Below are positions 11,527-23,569 of a DNA stretch of 42,761 nt, piece by piece. Positions within the stretch are counted from its first letter, which is position 1, and each line of letters opens with the position of its first letter. Position numbers and translations under genes: made by a program. This DNA comes from Cylindrodendrum hubeiense (taxonomy: Eukaryota; Ascomycota; Sordariomycetes; Hypocreales; Nectriaceae), in contig JAANBB010000355.1 of NCBI GenBank assembly GCA_014621425.1, positions 1 through 42,761 on the forward strand, written 5' to 3'. The notes beneath the pieces are model-generated. The model saw nothing but the letters and a program-made list of their open reading frames with translations, made no database searches and had not been told where the DNA came from.

Positions 11527-11941
11527 GCTGGAATGGCCGAGGTCTTGAAGAAGGGACAGAGAGTGGGACGTGTCAACTGTTTACAGGGTACAAAGCTGGT
11601 TAAAACGGTGTTCAAGGATATAGGCGGTCCAGCTTATGAGGGAATGACAATTTATTTTCTTGCTAATGAATGACTGGAGCTAGTCGGCGTACTGCGAAAT
11701 GCAGCATGAATAGAGTTGTTACAGCGGTAAAGACTGTCGTCAATGTGTGTGTCTAAGCCTAGTAGCTTCCACACGCCTTTCGTTGTCCAAATTTGGTAAA
11801 TGTTGAAAGTGAATGAATGGTCAGTCGATCCAATCATGGCCAGTTTCCCCAAGGCCATCGCACTCATGTCCACACAATTTCTGTTCAATCTTCCTTCTCT
11901 CCGTCCTGCTTCAGACTTCAGCCTCTTCAACCCCCTCGCGG
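11527..11941. other. convergent 3' intergenic region
   Basis: Holds the 3' UTRs of RPA2 (plus) and the GNAT gene (minus) within 415 bp. No gene is seen. Confidence 0.6.
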
Positions 11942-12901
11942 CTAGACCTTCACTCCCCCACCAAGGGCGGATAGGAGGACTGGCGCAGCAGAGTACACTG
12001 GCTTCGGAGCCTGTGGCTCACGAACCATGATGTACAGCTGGACAGGGTCACGGCCGCGCTCAAACGCCACGACCCGCTTGACCTCGAAGCCGAACTTGGC
12101 ATAGTACGCGTTGGTGTGTTCATTGCTGGACTCCAGATACACAGGGCGGTTTTCGGCGTCGGCCTACAGAGGGGGTATGTTAGCGATGAAGGACGGGGTT
12201 CATGGGGTGAGGTCCTGGGGGTCGTGGGTAAGGGCGAGATGAGGGCCGCTGTGGATAATCAACCTTTTCAATCATGTCGCGGATGAGCTTTCCGGCATAG
12301 CCCTTTCCTCTGGCGTTGGGCTTCGTGCCGAGGTAGACAAGATAGTAGCACTCACTATCCCGATCCGCCATGACCTCCTCCTTGGTGTGGTTCAGGACGG
12401 GAATCATCTCGTCGAAGTACCGTCTGCGGCCCTCGGGCGAGAGCTGATACCACAGCCTCCACATGCCACTCCGAAGGGTGGTCCACCAGTCCTCCATGTT
12501 TTTACCCGGAGGCAGCCTATACCGATCACCTCGAGTGTGAGCATTGGATATTCTTCACTACAGGGTAGGCATGGGTGGTTATGACAGACATACCATAGAG
12601 CTACAGCGTCGTAGTCGGGACCGATGGCCGTGACGACGCCCTTGTAGACATGGGCGGCAACCATGTAAGTCATGATGTCGACGTGAAGCTTCCACTTGTG
12701 TTCATCTGAGTAGCCGGCCATGTCATCTCCATCGAGGACATACCGGCTCATCGCATCCGTAGCAAACGAATGGGCCAACGACCGTCCGGCCTCAGCACTC
12801 TCGTCAATGCTTACAACCCGGACACTGTCCTCCCAGGTCGGCGGCACGAGAGAGTGACGTCGCCAGTCGGAAAGCTCCGTCTTACCATTTAAATTGTCCA
12901 T
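11942..12901 (-). CDS. GNAT family N-acetyltransferase
   Basis: Exons 12901-12594, 12516-12264 and 12163-11942 give 260 residues. The protein has a fungal GNAT layout. The N-terminal half contains SRYVLDGDD and DAVALWLPPGKNMEDWW, common in small fungal acetyltransferases. Motif A then reads YYLVYLGTKPNARGKGYAG, with the acetyl-CoA pyrophosphate loop ARGKGYAG at about 171-178, followed by motif B PVYLESSNEHTNAYYAKFGF. The acceptor substrate cannot be read from sequence. The second intron uses a weak GTTGAT donor, but the join IEK-ADAENRPVYLESS restores the fold. A spliced, ORF-bearing leader probably lies upstream. It is convergent with RPA2 and in the same direction as IDI1. Confidence 0.9.
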
Positions 12902-14531
12902 GCTGGGCCGGATGGTTTAATCGGTACTTGGATTGTCTAGGAGCCGCGCGGCGTGTTAAGCAAGCGGCTCGTAACTAAAGGCCCAGACTCACATTTTATA
13001 TTTTGGATACTGTCGCCGGTATGGACTTGCGAGAGTTGACTTCTGGAGAGAGGCGTAAACCTTGAAGGATGACGCAGGCAATTCAGGCTGGCGCGGAGTT
13101 CAACCGACATCAATAAGGTGTTGGAGCGGGCCAGGCTCTCGAAGGCAGGCTTAAGGGGCTTGGTCTGTAGGCTCGACGGAATGCCTAGCGGTGATGGTTC
13201 AGGGTCGCAGATGGTGGAGTTGCGAGAGGCAAGCTGGGCACAGAGATGAGACGGGATGAAGCTGGAGGGGAGAGGTGTCTGGGTAGCAATCAGGCAAGTG
13301 GCAACAGTAGCAAAACACCGAGTTGGGAGTTTCTCTGAAGCTGTCCCGGGTGAAAGGGGTGGCTTTGGGAGATTTCCTTTGAGGATGTTGTTAGTGAGAC
13401 CAGAGACTGTTGTGTGTCGAGACAGGTGACAGAGGGGAGAAAGAGGGAGAGATAGGCAACCCGGGCCAGGGGGGTTAAGTAGATGGAAGTGCCGGGAGGG
13501 CCCGCGCCTAGATACGGCACGCTTAGCCATGGCTGCGAGCACGATTGGCTAGCCAGTGGGCCGGCCATTCGTGGGGTGAAGCTGCCCTTGCGAGTCATGG
13601 TTGCAGAAGCAGGCGGTTGGGGATGTGCTGAAGTTAGCAAGTTGCATGGTTCTGACGAGAACAAGGCCGGGGGACGCATGACCAGTGGGGGGTTGCGCTG
13701 CGGCATCACGGCGCTGGAATGGTCAGGCGAGCCATCCGTGAGCCATCCGTGAGCCTTTGGACGGCTCCCCCGCAGCTCAGCAACCACTGAATGGGAAGCG
13801 AACGAGTGTGGCTTCCATCGACGTGGGTGAATGGGCGTCAATGGGCGTCAAATGGGCGTGGATGGGACGACAACGACTCGTCCAAACTGTGGGGTTGTCA
13901 CGACGGGCGACAGACACAAAGGGCAGCGTGAGCCACCAAAGCCACCGACAAGACGGGAGCCGCGAGACGTCGCTGAGCCAAGGATCGCGGCCGCCTATCA
14001 TTGAGGCCCGGCACTAGCGGAGCCGTGGTGATTGCAGCGCCCGATCTCTGCAAGGATTCATGTCATGGCGCTAGAATGCTCCGGCTGGAAGTGACCGGCT
14101 CGCCGCGGCCCGGTATGTTGCTGCACGTTGCATGTAAGAGCGAGACTCAGTCGAGTCGAGGCGCGGACCTTCGGCATGAGGCCCCATTATCCACTTAGAT
14201 GCCGGTGCTGATAGCCTGATAGGACTTCGGCGGCCGCCGATCCCCTTCCGGTGCGTTTCCGGCATGTCTTTCCGGCTGGTCGTCAAGTCACGGAGCAGGT
14301 CGGTCGGGCAGCGGGTGGACGACGTCAAATTTAAGAAGGCGGCTCTCCGCCCACGAGACAACTCTCCAAGGTCACGAGAGTGGATATCTATGCACATCAA
14401 CCGCGGACAAACTATGCACCACATGCGTCTCTCTTCCCACATCCACGGAGCCATCCTCTGTGTCTCCTCTGTGTCTCCTCTCGGTCGCCATTGTTTCAAC
14501 TTTTTATTATTCATATATCCCTGTGTTTGGC
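12902..14531. other. leader of the GNAT gene and IDI1 downstream flank
   Basis: No conserved gene is recognised. A minus-strand frame (13542-12937) of up to 201 codons lies directly upstream of the GNAT start, is rich in Ser, Pro and Leu, and has no domain. Short tandem copies of GAGCCATCCGT (13729-13755) and ATGGGCGTCA (13830-13860) are present. The last few hundred bases are the IDI1 3' flank. Confidence 0.5.
12937..12992 (-). other. probable 5'-leader intron of the GNAT gene
   Basis: Reading the minus strand there is a GTGAGT donor, a GCTTAAC branch-like site and a CTCCTAG acceptor, spanning 56 bp, which matches the intron size of this window. It ends 35 bp before the GNAT ATG. Splicing the long upstream frame through it leads to a TAA before the GNAT start, so it does not extend the GNAT protein. 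Confidence 0.45.
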
Positions 14532-15439
<908 letters not shown>

Positions 15440-16887
15440 TGCGATGGAGAAGAAGTTCTGCGGGACCTAGGTGAAGATCGAAGCGGTATGAGCACGTCGC
15501 AACGAGTAGTGATGCGATGCAGTGTAGCAATGGGTCCAGGAGAAAGGAGGCTAGTCGGTCTGTCTCGACGGCACAATTTAAAGTCATTTTGCGACCCCTC
15601 CAAAGTCGCAGGCGGGTTGCCCCTCCATCGCTGCCAGCCGCCCAGCGCCCACTGGGGCTCCACTGAAACCGTCCACTGGGGTTGTGTCTCGGGGCCTCTG
15701 GGGGCACTTTGTGCCTATCAGGCAGCGCGGCCCAACACTAATCCCTACCAGTTAGTCAGCCACCTCGGTGAAGCTGGCCTGGGAATAGCTCATCCACTGC
15801 TCTCTGCCATCATGACATCTGGGGTTGCGCTTGGTCTCCAATGGCAGGCAGTGTGGCTGCAGAGAGGTACCTGGACCCCAGGCGCAACAAAGGCCTCGTC
15901 GTGTGCGTATTCGGCTGCAACAAGCCAATGCCCTGCGTATTGTTCCGTCGGCGGGTTTGTCGCTGCGCAGTGTTCGGGATATTTCAAACATTCCCGCAGC
16001 TGAGGCGCAACACCCGGCGACTTCCGGCCGCGCGGGCTCGGGCAATTATCAACACACGATCCAGGAGAGATGACGGAATAGAGCGCTGCGTTGGGCCCGA
16101 TTCTGAACCCTTCCTGGACCGACCCTCTCAGAGGCGATTCTGGATCACTTAACCCCGCAATCTGCGTCCGCCAGTCGTGGTGGTGTTGGGAATGCATCTC
16201 TCAATGCCATGTCTTGTTGCACTTGCAAAGTAACATTCATTTCCGGCAATCTCGTCATCGTGTGCAAACTACCAGATGCCGGGTTGAAATACCACTACCA
16301 CAGTAGTTCCATGCTGACCGATTGCACTGACCCGAATCTTCCGAACCCTCTCTGGCATCGGCGTAATACCCTGCCAAGAGAGTGCATCGTGTTGAAATCG
16401 AGAATGAGCGAGCTGTAGCCGAGACAGTGAGGTTTGGTAGGTGCTGGACGAAAATCAGCTACACTTCACCACCGAGATGAGTCCCCGTTTGAGATGATGA
16501 GCCCATCAGGATATGTTGATAAGAATGAAGAAACGTGAGATTGAATCTGACTATGGCCCGAGTGATAAATCAATTGTTGGTGAGTTCATACGAGATTATG
16601 CGCTAAATCGGATATTCCGCAAGCGGGGTTCGTGGAGCTGCACTCCTTGCTATCAGGGGAATCAGCCCAAGCGAGGCTGGGGAGCTTCGTCACTAACAAC
16701 CTCACGCCCATCGCCACCGTCATATCCCTCCAGTGTCCAACATTGCGCGGCCACCGGACACACCATAGTTTGCGATAGCTCACAGAAAGCGACTGCGACC
16801 GCAACCGCGACTCCCGGACACCGAATTTCTCAAGAAACCGCCCCTTCCAGCGTCGTTGGCATCGCCGCGAGCCGGCCCACCGCAACT
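15440..16887. promoter_or_regulatory. divergent promoter region between IDI1 and END3
   Basis: About 1.4 kb between opposite start codons. No gene is recognised. The frame leading into END3 stays open upstream to 16513, but it is low-complexity near the start (a Thr/Ala run) and is treated as leader. No standard regulatory motif stands out. Confidence 0.5.
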
Positions 16888-18193
16888 ATGGCTGCTCCCA
16901 AGATCGAGGCGCAAGAGATCGAGACCTACTGGAACATCTTCACCACTCGGACAGGCGGCGGCAAATTCTTGACTGGCGAACAGGCAGCGCCCGTGCTCAA
17001 GAACAGCGGGCTGCGCGATGACCAGCTTGAGCGGGTGTGGGATCTGGCGGACGTGGACAACGATGGCAACCTTGACTTTGAGGAGTTCTGTGTTGCTATG
17101 CGAGTGATTTTCGACATTCTCAATGGGGTATGGATGCAATCTGATGCTGCACGCGCCTGTCACACAGTAGCTTACCATGACTAGGAATACGCCGACGTGC
17201 CGACGACATTGCCCGACTGGTTGGTGCCCGAGTCCAAGGCCCATCTCGTACAAGCGAGCCGAGCGATCACGGGAAAGCAAGTCCAGTTTGAGCAGGTGGA
17301 GGATGACGACGAAGCCCTTGGGCTCAAGGATGGGTTCGAGTGGTACATGAAGCCTCAGGACAAGTCCAAATATGACCAGATCTATCAGGAGAACCGGGAC
17401 ATGCGGGGCGAGGTTGCCTGTTTGTGCCCTTGACTAGCTATGGTGCTGCAACGGTTGCTAACATGTGATAGTCAACACTCTTGAGAGTCTCTACGAATCG
17501 CTCGACGTTCCCGATACCGATGTCCGTTCTGCCTGGAACCTGATCAACCCGTCCGCCGGGTCGACAATCAACAAGGACGCATGCCTTGCCTTCTTGCATA
17601 TTCTCAACTACCGTCACGAGGGTTTCCGCATCCCCCGCACCGTACCTGCATCTCTCCGCTCGAGTTTTGAGCGCAACCAGATCGACTACCAGGTCGATAA
17701 CCAGCGAACGGGTGCCAACTCACGATGGGCGACCAAGGCTGACGACACGACGAGCACCGGCCGCAAAGCCAAGTTTGGCGACCAATACCTGACGCGATTG
17801 GGCCGCAGTGGCTTCAAGACGGCGGGTACAGACTTTTCGACGGAGAAGACGGAGGACTGGGAGGAGGTCCGACTGAAGCGCAAGCTCCAGGAGCTCGAGG
17901 ACAAGATGAAGAAAGTAGAAGAGATCGCAGAGCGACGAAAAGGAGGCAAGCGCGACTCTAAGCCTGCGCTCGTCAAGAAGGAGCTGGACCAGCTGCTGGA
18001 TTACAAGCGGGGGGAACTGAAGGAACTGGAGCAGGGCACAGGCAAGAGCGCGGTGGGCGGGAGCCTCAAGAGCGTGTCAGAGGACCTGCAGACGGTCCAG
18101 GAGCAGGTGGACGGCTTGGAGGGACACTTGCGGTCGCGAGAGCAGATCCTTGAACAAGTCCGGAGGGAGATTGAGGACGAGAGACGAGCATAG
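16888..18193 (+). CDS. END3: actin cytoskeleton-regulatory complex protein End3
   Basis: An EH-domain adaptor of the Pan1-Sla1-End3 complex, needed for actin patch assembly and endocytic internalisation at the plasma membrane. Exons 16888-17127, 17185-17419 and 17472-18193 give 398 residues, the usual length. The first EH domain (about 8-100) has a canonical EF-hand loop [12 protein letters not shown] at 55-66. A second EH-like segment (about 140-235) includes [20 protein letters not shown], and the C-terminal third is a charged coiled coil rich in Glu and Lys. The start [12 protein letters not shown] matches the family; upstream in-frame Met codons do not. The second intron uses GTTTGT, and splicing gives RGEVAFNTLESLY. 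It is tail-to-tail with the oxidoreductase gene. Confidence 0.95.
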
Positions 18194-18305
18194 GCGAAAC
18201 GTGCATATTTGGAGTGGTGGGTTGATTTTGCTGCATGGCTTGTAGGAATAATACGGCGCTTTTTGAATGGTATATCGGGCGTTGCTCTAATCATAAAAGG
18301 GGGTA

Positions 18306-19563
18306 TCACCACATGCTCCCGTCCACGTACTTTGATGTCCGTTCCATGCCCAATGTGCGACCCTTGACGGCCCATACCGCGATCGAAGGGACTGGTACTG
18401 GGCCGAGACGACCGGCTCCGCGGGACCGGCCTATCGAACAGAGGAAAGCGTCCACCGTCGGGCCCCTGACATACTCGAGAGGCTCGCCTTTGAACTTGAG
18501 GTCGATGTTGTTTGCTACACCGGCCGCCTAGGACGCTTGTCAGCCATTGGTTCTCTAACCAGCTATGGAAGAGGTTGACTTACTTGTGCGTCCGTGTATA
18601 TCACACTGGCTCGCGGCTTCGAGATGACATCGCCGACAGCCCACACATTCTCTGCTCCTTTAACTCGCATCTCGTCGTCCACATCCACATATCGATGCTC
18701 ATTCAGCCACTCCGAAGGCAGGAAGTCAGTATTTGGGACCAGCCCCATGGTCGGTAGATACAAATCCGTCGTCAACTCCTCGCCGTCCGACAACACCACC
18801 CTGGTTTTGCCATCCGGCAGCGGCGTTGCCTCCTCAGCCCGCACTCCCTTTCGGATCTCGACACCGAGACGTCGAAGTTCTCGTTCCACATTACCCGCGA
18901 TGGAATCTCCACCCACGAGGCTTGAGCCCGAGGAGACGAGGATGACTGTTGTGGAGGGGAATGCAAAGCGGATTTCCCCTGCCACCTCCACGCCTGTTGA
19001 TCCAGCACCGGCGATGACGATGTGCTTCGCGGCGCCAACCTGTTCGGCTGTGCGGTGAAGGCTAGTTAGCAGCTCATCGTGGGAGCCGCAGGCCTTCCAG
19101 GGGAAGTCTGCGTCTGCGGCGTTGGCGCCGGTTGCGAGAACGAGGTGGTCATAGGTGAGCACGCACAAGCCATCGGCCCCGGTGTCGACCTGGACGGTAC
19201 GGGATGCAACGTCAACAGCTGTAGCAGCACCGACGATGAATTCAACACTGCCGGGAGGGTACTGCGCCAGACCGGGCTGGATGGGGGCTATGATCTGGTC
19301 GTCTTTGATCAGGTTGGGCACGATTGCTCTGACGGAGGCGAGGTTCCAGAAGAAGTGGCTGTTCTGTGGGATGTCAGTCTTGTGTTTATGGTATTATGAA
19401 GATAGAGTGTTATAAACTCATATTGAGAATATGCAGACTCCCGCACCTTTGAGACGAGAATGACTTTCAAGTCTTCCTCGTGTGGTTGGGTATACTTGAG
19501 CAGGCGATGTGTGACGGCCAGACCGCCGAGGGAGCCGCCCAATACGACGACCGTTTTCCCCAT
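18306..19563 (-). CDS. AIF/FSP1-like FAD-dependent NAD(P)H oxidoreductase
   Basis: Exons 19563-19447, 19363-18584 and 18527-18306 give 372 residues. The first Rossmann motif (VVVLGGSLGG, residues 5-14) binds FAD. The middle has the LATGA segment (115-119) and a second dinucleotide motif IAGAGSTGVEVAGE (156-169) for NAD(P)H; VWAVGDV near the C-terminus is the second FAD contact. This is the AMID/AIFM2 class (type II NADH dehydrogenase fold), with no mitochondrial presequence or disulfide-isomerase CxxC visible. In other organisms such proteins reduce quinones or act in cell-death pathways; the physiological role here is unknown. The 3' end lies 112 bp from the END3 stop, so the transcripts probably overlap. 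It is divergent from the acyl-CoA-binding protein gene. Confidence 0.92.
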
Positions 19564-20575
19564 GAGACCTGTTCTGTATATCCCGCCTTGTTGCAGTAAA
19601 GACAAACAGAGTAAGCCGATGAGGACCGGGGTGTGTAATCTTGTCGATCTGATGCAAGGGCGTATTTTTCTTCTTCTTGTATTGCGGTGTGCTGCGAGGG
19701 AATGGAGTTGAGGGATGCAGGTTAAAGCCGAGCGTGGGCTCCGGGGCCTCGGAGCAAGACCGGTGGCGGAGAAGGTGGTGCGCTGTAGCTTGTATGACGA
19801 GGACCTGTCATGCCTGGGCGAGTGGGAGGACGTCGAAATTTCACTGGACGAGTATCTAGATAATTTACGGTAGGTATTCAACCCTATTGGAAGTGGTCTT
19901 ATTGTGCGTGGTCTGTTTATTTGCGTCTTGTCTAGGTAGGTAGCTAGGTAGCTCGGCAGTTGACCGTAAATAGGTAAGGTAGGTAGGTAGTGATGATGCC
20001 TCGAGGTAGGTCTTGCTCATGACACCACCACCGCCACCACCACCTTACGTCACTAGGTCGGATAGGTAAGGTAGTCAGCATCCACGGTAAAGACCAGCGA
20101 CATGTGCCTTGTGTGTGTCAATGGAGACTGTGTTGGCATGGATTTATGCTCGCCAACGATAGAATTTCCGCTGCATTAGGCGGTGCGGTACGTAAATTTA
20201 CACCCACCGCCACCGAAGACAGTCGTGAATAGGTACCTTACTCGCCTCTACTTGTACGTGGGGTATGTAGGCCTAAATCCCTAAATCCCCTCCAGCTGCT
20301 AAGCCCACACGTTGTCTCGGTCCGGGCCAATCGTGGCGCACGACGTCACACTCGCTCCTTCCCACGACCCCTCCCCCTCCACCCTCGAGATCGCTTGTGA
20401 CTTGCCTGAGCTGGACCCCGCTAACCGCCACCTCAGGTACTCGTCCCTCAACAATAATCCTCCACCCCCGTCCCGTTCTCCATCTTCCATCTCCATCCCA
20501 ACACTGCTCAGCTTCCATCTCTCTGTTCCCGCCTCATACCACCCACCCATCCACTCACCCACCAATCCATTCGCC
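19564..20575. promoter_or_regulatory. divergent promoter region, oxidoreductase/ACBP
   Basis: About 1 kb between two start codons. It holds a TAGGTAGG cluster (listed separately), a CCACCGCCACCACCACC run at about 20027-20043, a TTACGTCA sequence beside it, an ACGACGTCAC sequence near 20340, and a pyrimidine-rich leader before ACBP. The frame 20312-20854 runs into ACBP in another phase and is not a gene. Confidence 0.5.
19932..19990. repeat. TAGGTAGG/CTACCTA motif cluster
   Basis: Dense copies of (TA)GGTAGG and its reverse. Related motifs occur at about 640-653, 21705-21718 and 25949-25974, always outside coding sequence. Confidence 0.7.
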
Positions 20576-21030
20576 ATGGCTACCAAGAGCCCTGCTTTCC
20601 AGACGGCTGTCGATGACTCCAAGAAGTTGACGTCGAAGCCTGGCCCTGATGAGCTCCTCGAGCTCTACGGTACGCAATCCCTCGACTCCGCCTGGCACCT
20701 CCCATCCGTCCCTCTCGCTGACCATGGCTCCCATTTCCACAGCCCTTTTCAAGGTTGGCTGCGGCGAGGACATCTCCGACGCCCCCAGCCCCGGCATGTT
20801 CGACTTGAAGGTAAGTCACTTGCTCCCGCCTGCCGCAAGGGAACCAGAGGCTAATTCAAATGGCAAAACGACAGGGCAAGGCCAAGAAGAACGCTTGGCA
20901 GAAGGTTGTCGACGAGGGTATCTCCGCCGAGGCCGCCCAGACGCGCTACGTCGAACTCGTCGAGAAGCTCAAGGAAAAGTACGGCTATGATGCGAACAAG
21001 GCCCCGGAGGCTGTTGGCTCCGGCAACTAA
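20576..21030 (+). CDS. ACB1: acyl-CoA-binding protein
   Basis: A small cytosolic carrier that binds medium- and long-chain acyl-CoA and delivers it to lipid synthesis and beta-oxidation. Exons 20576-20669, 20743-20810 and 20875-21030 give 105 residues. The four-helix ACBP fold is complete: AFQTAVDDSKKLTSKPGPDE, LLELYALFKVGCGEDI, then FDLKGKAKKNAW with the ligand-contacting Lys and Trp, then YVELVEKLKEKYGYD. Junctions give LYALFKV and LKGKAKK exactly as in the family, and a GCTAAT branch site lies in intron 2. It is a few residues longer than the minimal 86-residue form, with a short Gly/Ser tail. It is divergent from the oxidoreductase and convergent with the GPI-protein gene. Confidence 0.97.
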
Positions 21031-22627
21031 GAATGAGTAAACGATAAGAGAGGGGGAGCAGGAGGAAATAACTGCTTTTCGCTGTATTTTTCTTGCGCGA
21101 GTCACCTTTAGCTGAGAGAGAAACAATCATACCCTGCCGGTTCTCCGGCCTGCCAGACTCAAATTGAGTGGCATCTCATCTTTAGACCCAGTGTAGTTGC
21201 GCTGTGTCTTGCCTTTTGCTTGAGGGCGAGTGCTTCGGCTCCCGGTTTGCGACCATTTTGAGATACCCGTAGGAAAGATGATTATTGAGCATTCAGGCCA
21301 ACGCGGTACCTACTAGCCAACTTCAACTAAACTCGACGGGTGGCACTGCGGAATGTAGCCTCGATGAGGATGGCTCATGCATCTAACATCCATCTCCAAG
21401 CCTACCCAAAACCAGAGCGTACTTGTACTCTAGCAGCTGTGGAGTACCTAGGTAGTTGAAGATGTTTCAGTCCTAGTGGTGTCAGTTGGACGAAGCCTAA
21501 GCTGCAAGCTTACTGTCAACGTTCTTGGCATGCAGTCCGCCCTCCAATACGCAAACGCAATCACCTATCTAGTTCAGAGGAACTACGCACCTCATGTATG
21601 AAATCCCCCAGATCAGTTCTTGTCTAAACATCAAAATTAAGCTATATATGCGTTCCCAAAGCATAACCACCACGTTGTGTCATCTCCCAAGCCACTCCAG
21701 ATGTAGCTACCTACCTATATATCCAATAGTAGGTGAACCTCCAGACGCACAACGAGCAACAGCCCGTCAACTAGGTACCGACCAGTCTTCAACACATGAC
21801 CCAGCCCATCTCGAAAGTAAAGACCAGATCCGTCGACTGTGCAAGTTTATGACCCGCCCCTCCTGTTTAAGATTTATGAATGCCGCGTCTCCTTTTCCCT
21901 GTCGGTGGCTTACGCCCGCCCGGTTGTGGGTACAGGCCGCACGCACATCATCCCGGCATCGCAGGGTTCATTCCCGTGTGCTGACGACCGTTGACGGCTC
22001 CAGCCTTAGTGGCTGCTTCCCCACAGATGTCCCCTGCGCGGCTCACGCAACGGCAAACGTTCAACTTCAATCTCAACGTCACGTCGGCGGGTGGGACCAG
22101 GTTCGGGAAAGCGATTGTATGTATGTGTGCAATGTTGAGTAAAATTGTCTACCAGGGCAATTAATAGGATAAAAAAAAAGTACGTGCAGACGAGCTCGAG
22201 ACAAGCTCTAGCGTCGCGTCGTGTCGAATAGAAACTAATGTTTAAGTAAAGGTACGTAGCAGATGTGTACCTATAAATCCCAAGCCGGGGAGCGATTCGT
22301 TCATCTTCCATCATCCCCTGCTGCTCCTTTTCCTACCAAAAAAACACCAAGCCGATCAACTCCGGTTGAAAGGGGTCGCAAACTGAAGGGGAATCTCTTT
22401 GCAAGTCAAATATGTCGTGAGAAGGGCATTGTGTGGCTCAACATTGCGCAACAGGTTTTTTTTATCTTCTTTCTTCGGTTTGGCGGATCCCATCAAAGCC
22501 TCCTCGCTCTCTTCATCATGAAACTCGTTAAATCGTGGCGACGATGAGCATGTCGTGTCCGGGGGGCTACTCGAAAGCGCCAACGTTTCCACAGGACAGA
22601 GCTTGCCTGATTTCAGAGGGTATTTGC
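21031..22627. other. intergenic region, ACBP to GPI protein
   Basis: No gene is supported; the frame 21594-22142 has no domain. A TATAAA at 22272-22277 on the plus strand is followed by a pyrimidine-rich stretch and could start a transcript antisense to the GPI-protein gene. The right end is the 3' UTR of that gene. Confidence 0.5.
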
Positions 22628-23569
22628 TTAGAGGAGGGCGAAGATGCCGGCGACGATGATGAGCAGGGCGCTGGCACCAGTGGTGGTGGCGGCACCGCTC
22701 GCACCGGTGGTGACGGCAGGGACCTCGGCGGACGAGGAGCTGGAGGAGCCGCTGGCAGCGGGGGTCTCGTAGGGCTGAGTCGGGCCAGCGCTGGTGACGG
22801 TGCTGTTGGAACCGGTCCAAGCAGTGCTGTAGCCGGCGCTGGGGGTAGGGCAGATGGTGGTGGTCACGTCGTCGACCTCGGTTGAGATAACGGACTTGGT
22901 GGTGGCCTTCTTGGAGGTGGTGGCGGCAGGAGTAGTGGTGGGCTCGGGAGTGGTAGTCTCGGCCGAGGTGGAGGTGGTCTCAGGCTCAGTAGAGGTGGGA
23001 GTGGTGGAGGTGGTGGTGGGCTCAGCCGTGGTGGAAGTCGTCGTGGGCGCAGCGGAGCTGGTGACGGGGGCGTCGGACACAAGGGCACCATCAACGTTGT
23101 AAGCAGCGGCGCACTCAACCAGGTTCATAGCATCAGGGCAGCACCAGGTGTTGGCGGCGGTGTCGTGAGAGCAGTAGTAGCCATCATCGCAAGAGTCTGG
23201 GACGACGGGTTAGCATGTAGATCCATGAATATCGTCGTTCAGGATGGAACGCGGCGTGTAAGCATCCTTCACATCGCCAGGGGACTCACTTCCGGAGCCG
23301 TCGGAGCAGCAGATCTGGTCATCGGCAGGGTTGTAGCAGTGAGTAGAGCTATCGTTGGAAACGCAGGTCTCATAGCCGGTGCCACAGGCCTCGGCACAGG
23401 TGTTGCCGTCACCGCAGACGGACTGCTCGGGTTGGTACCCGTTGGTGTCGCGACGAGCCAGGCTGAGGCCTAGGACGGGGCCCTTGATTAGCTTGTAAGG
23501 CTGGGCGACGGCGGCGACGTGGGAGGCGTAGGCCACGAGGGCGATTGAGGCGGCGGAGCGGAAAAGCAT
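22628..23569 (-). CDS. Cys-rich GPI-anchored Ser/Thr-rich surface protein
   Basis: Exons 23569-23290 and 23196-22628 give 282 residues. A hydrophobic signal peptide (1-22, likely cut after HVAAVA) leads to a Cys-rich domain with 12 cysteines between residues 52 and 122, including CC pairs in QICCSD and NTWCCPD. A Thr/Ser/Pro-rich stalk (about 135-265) would be heavily O-glycosylated. The C-terminus is a GPI-attachment signal: small residues, then a hydrophobic tail ending LLIIVAGIFALL. Splicing gives GSGNSCDDGYYC and keeps the Cys pattern. The layout is common in predicted fungal wall proteins; no enzyme motif is seen and the function is unknown. The leader is T-rich. Confidence 0.9.

Noticed and set aside
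16513..16887. N-terminal extension of END3 by 125 residues
   Set aside because: Low-complexity Thr/Ala and Ser/Pro sequence unlike End3; the Met at 16888 begins the conserved EH region.
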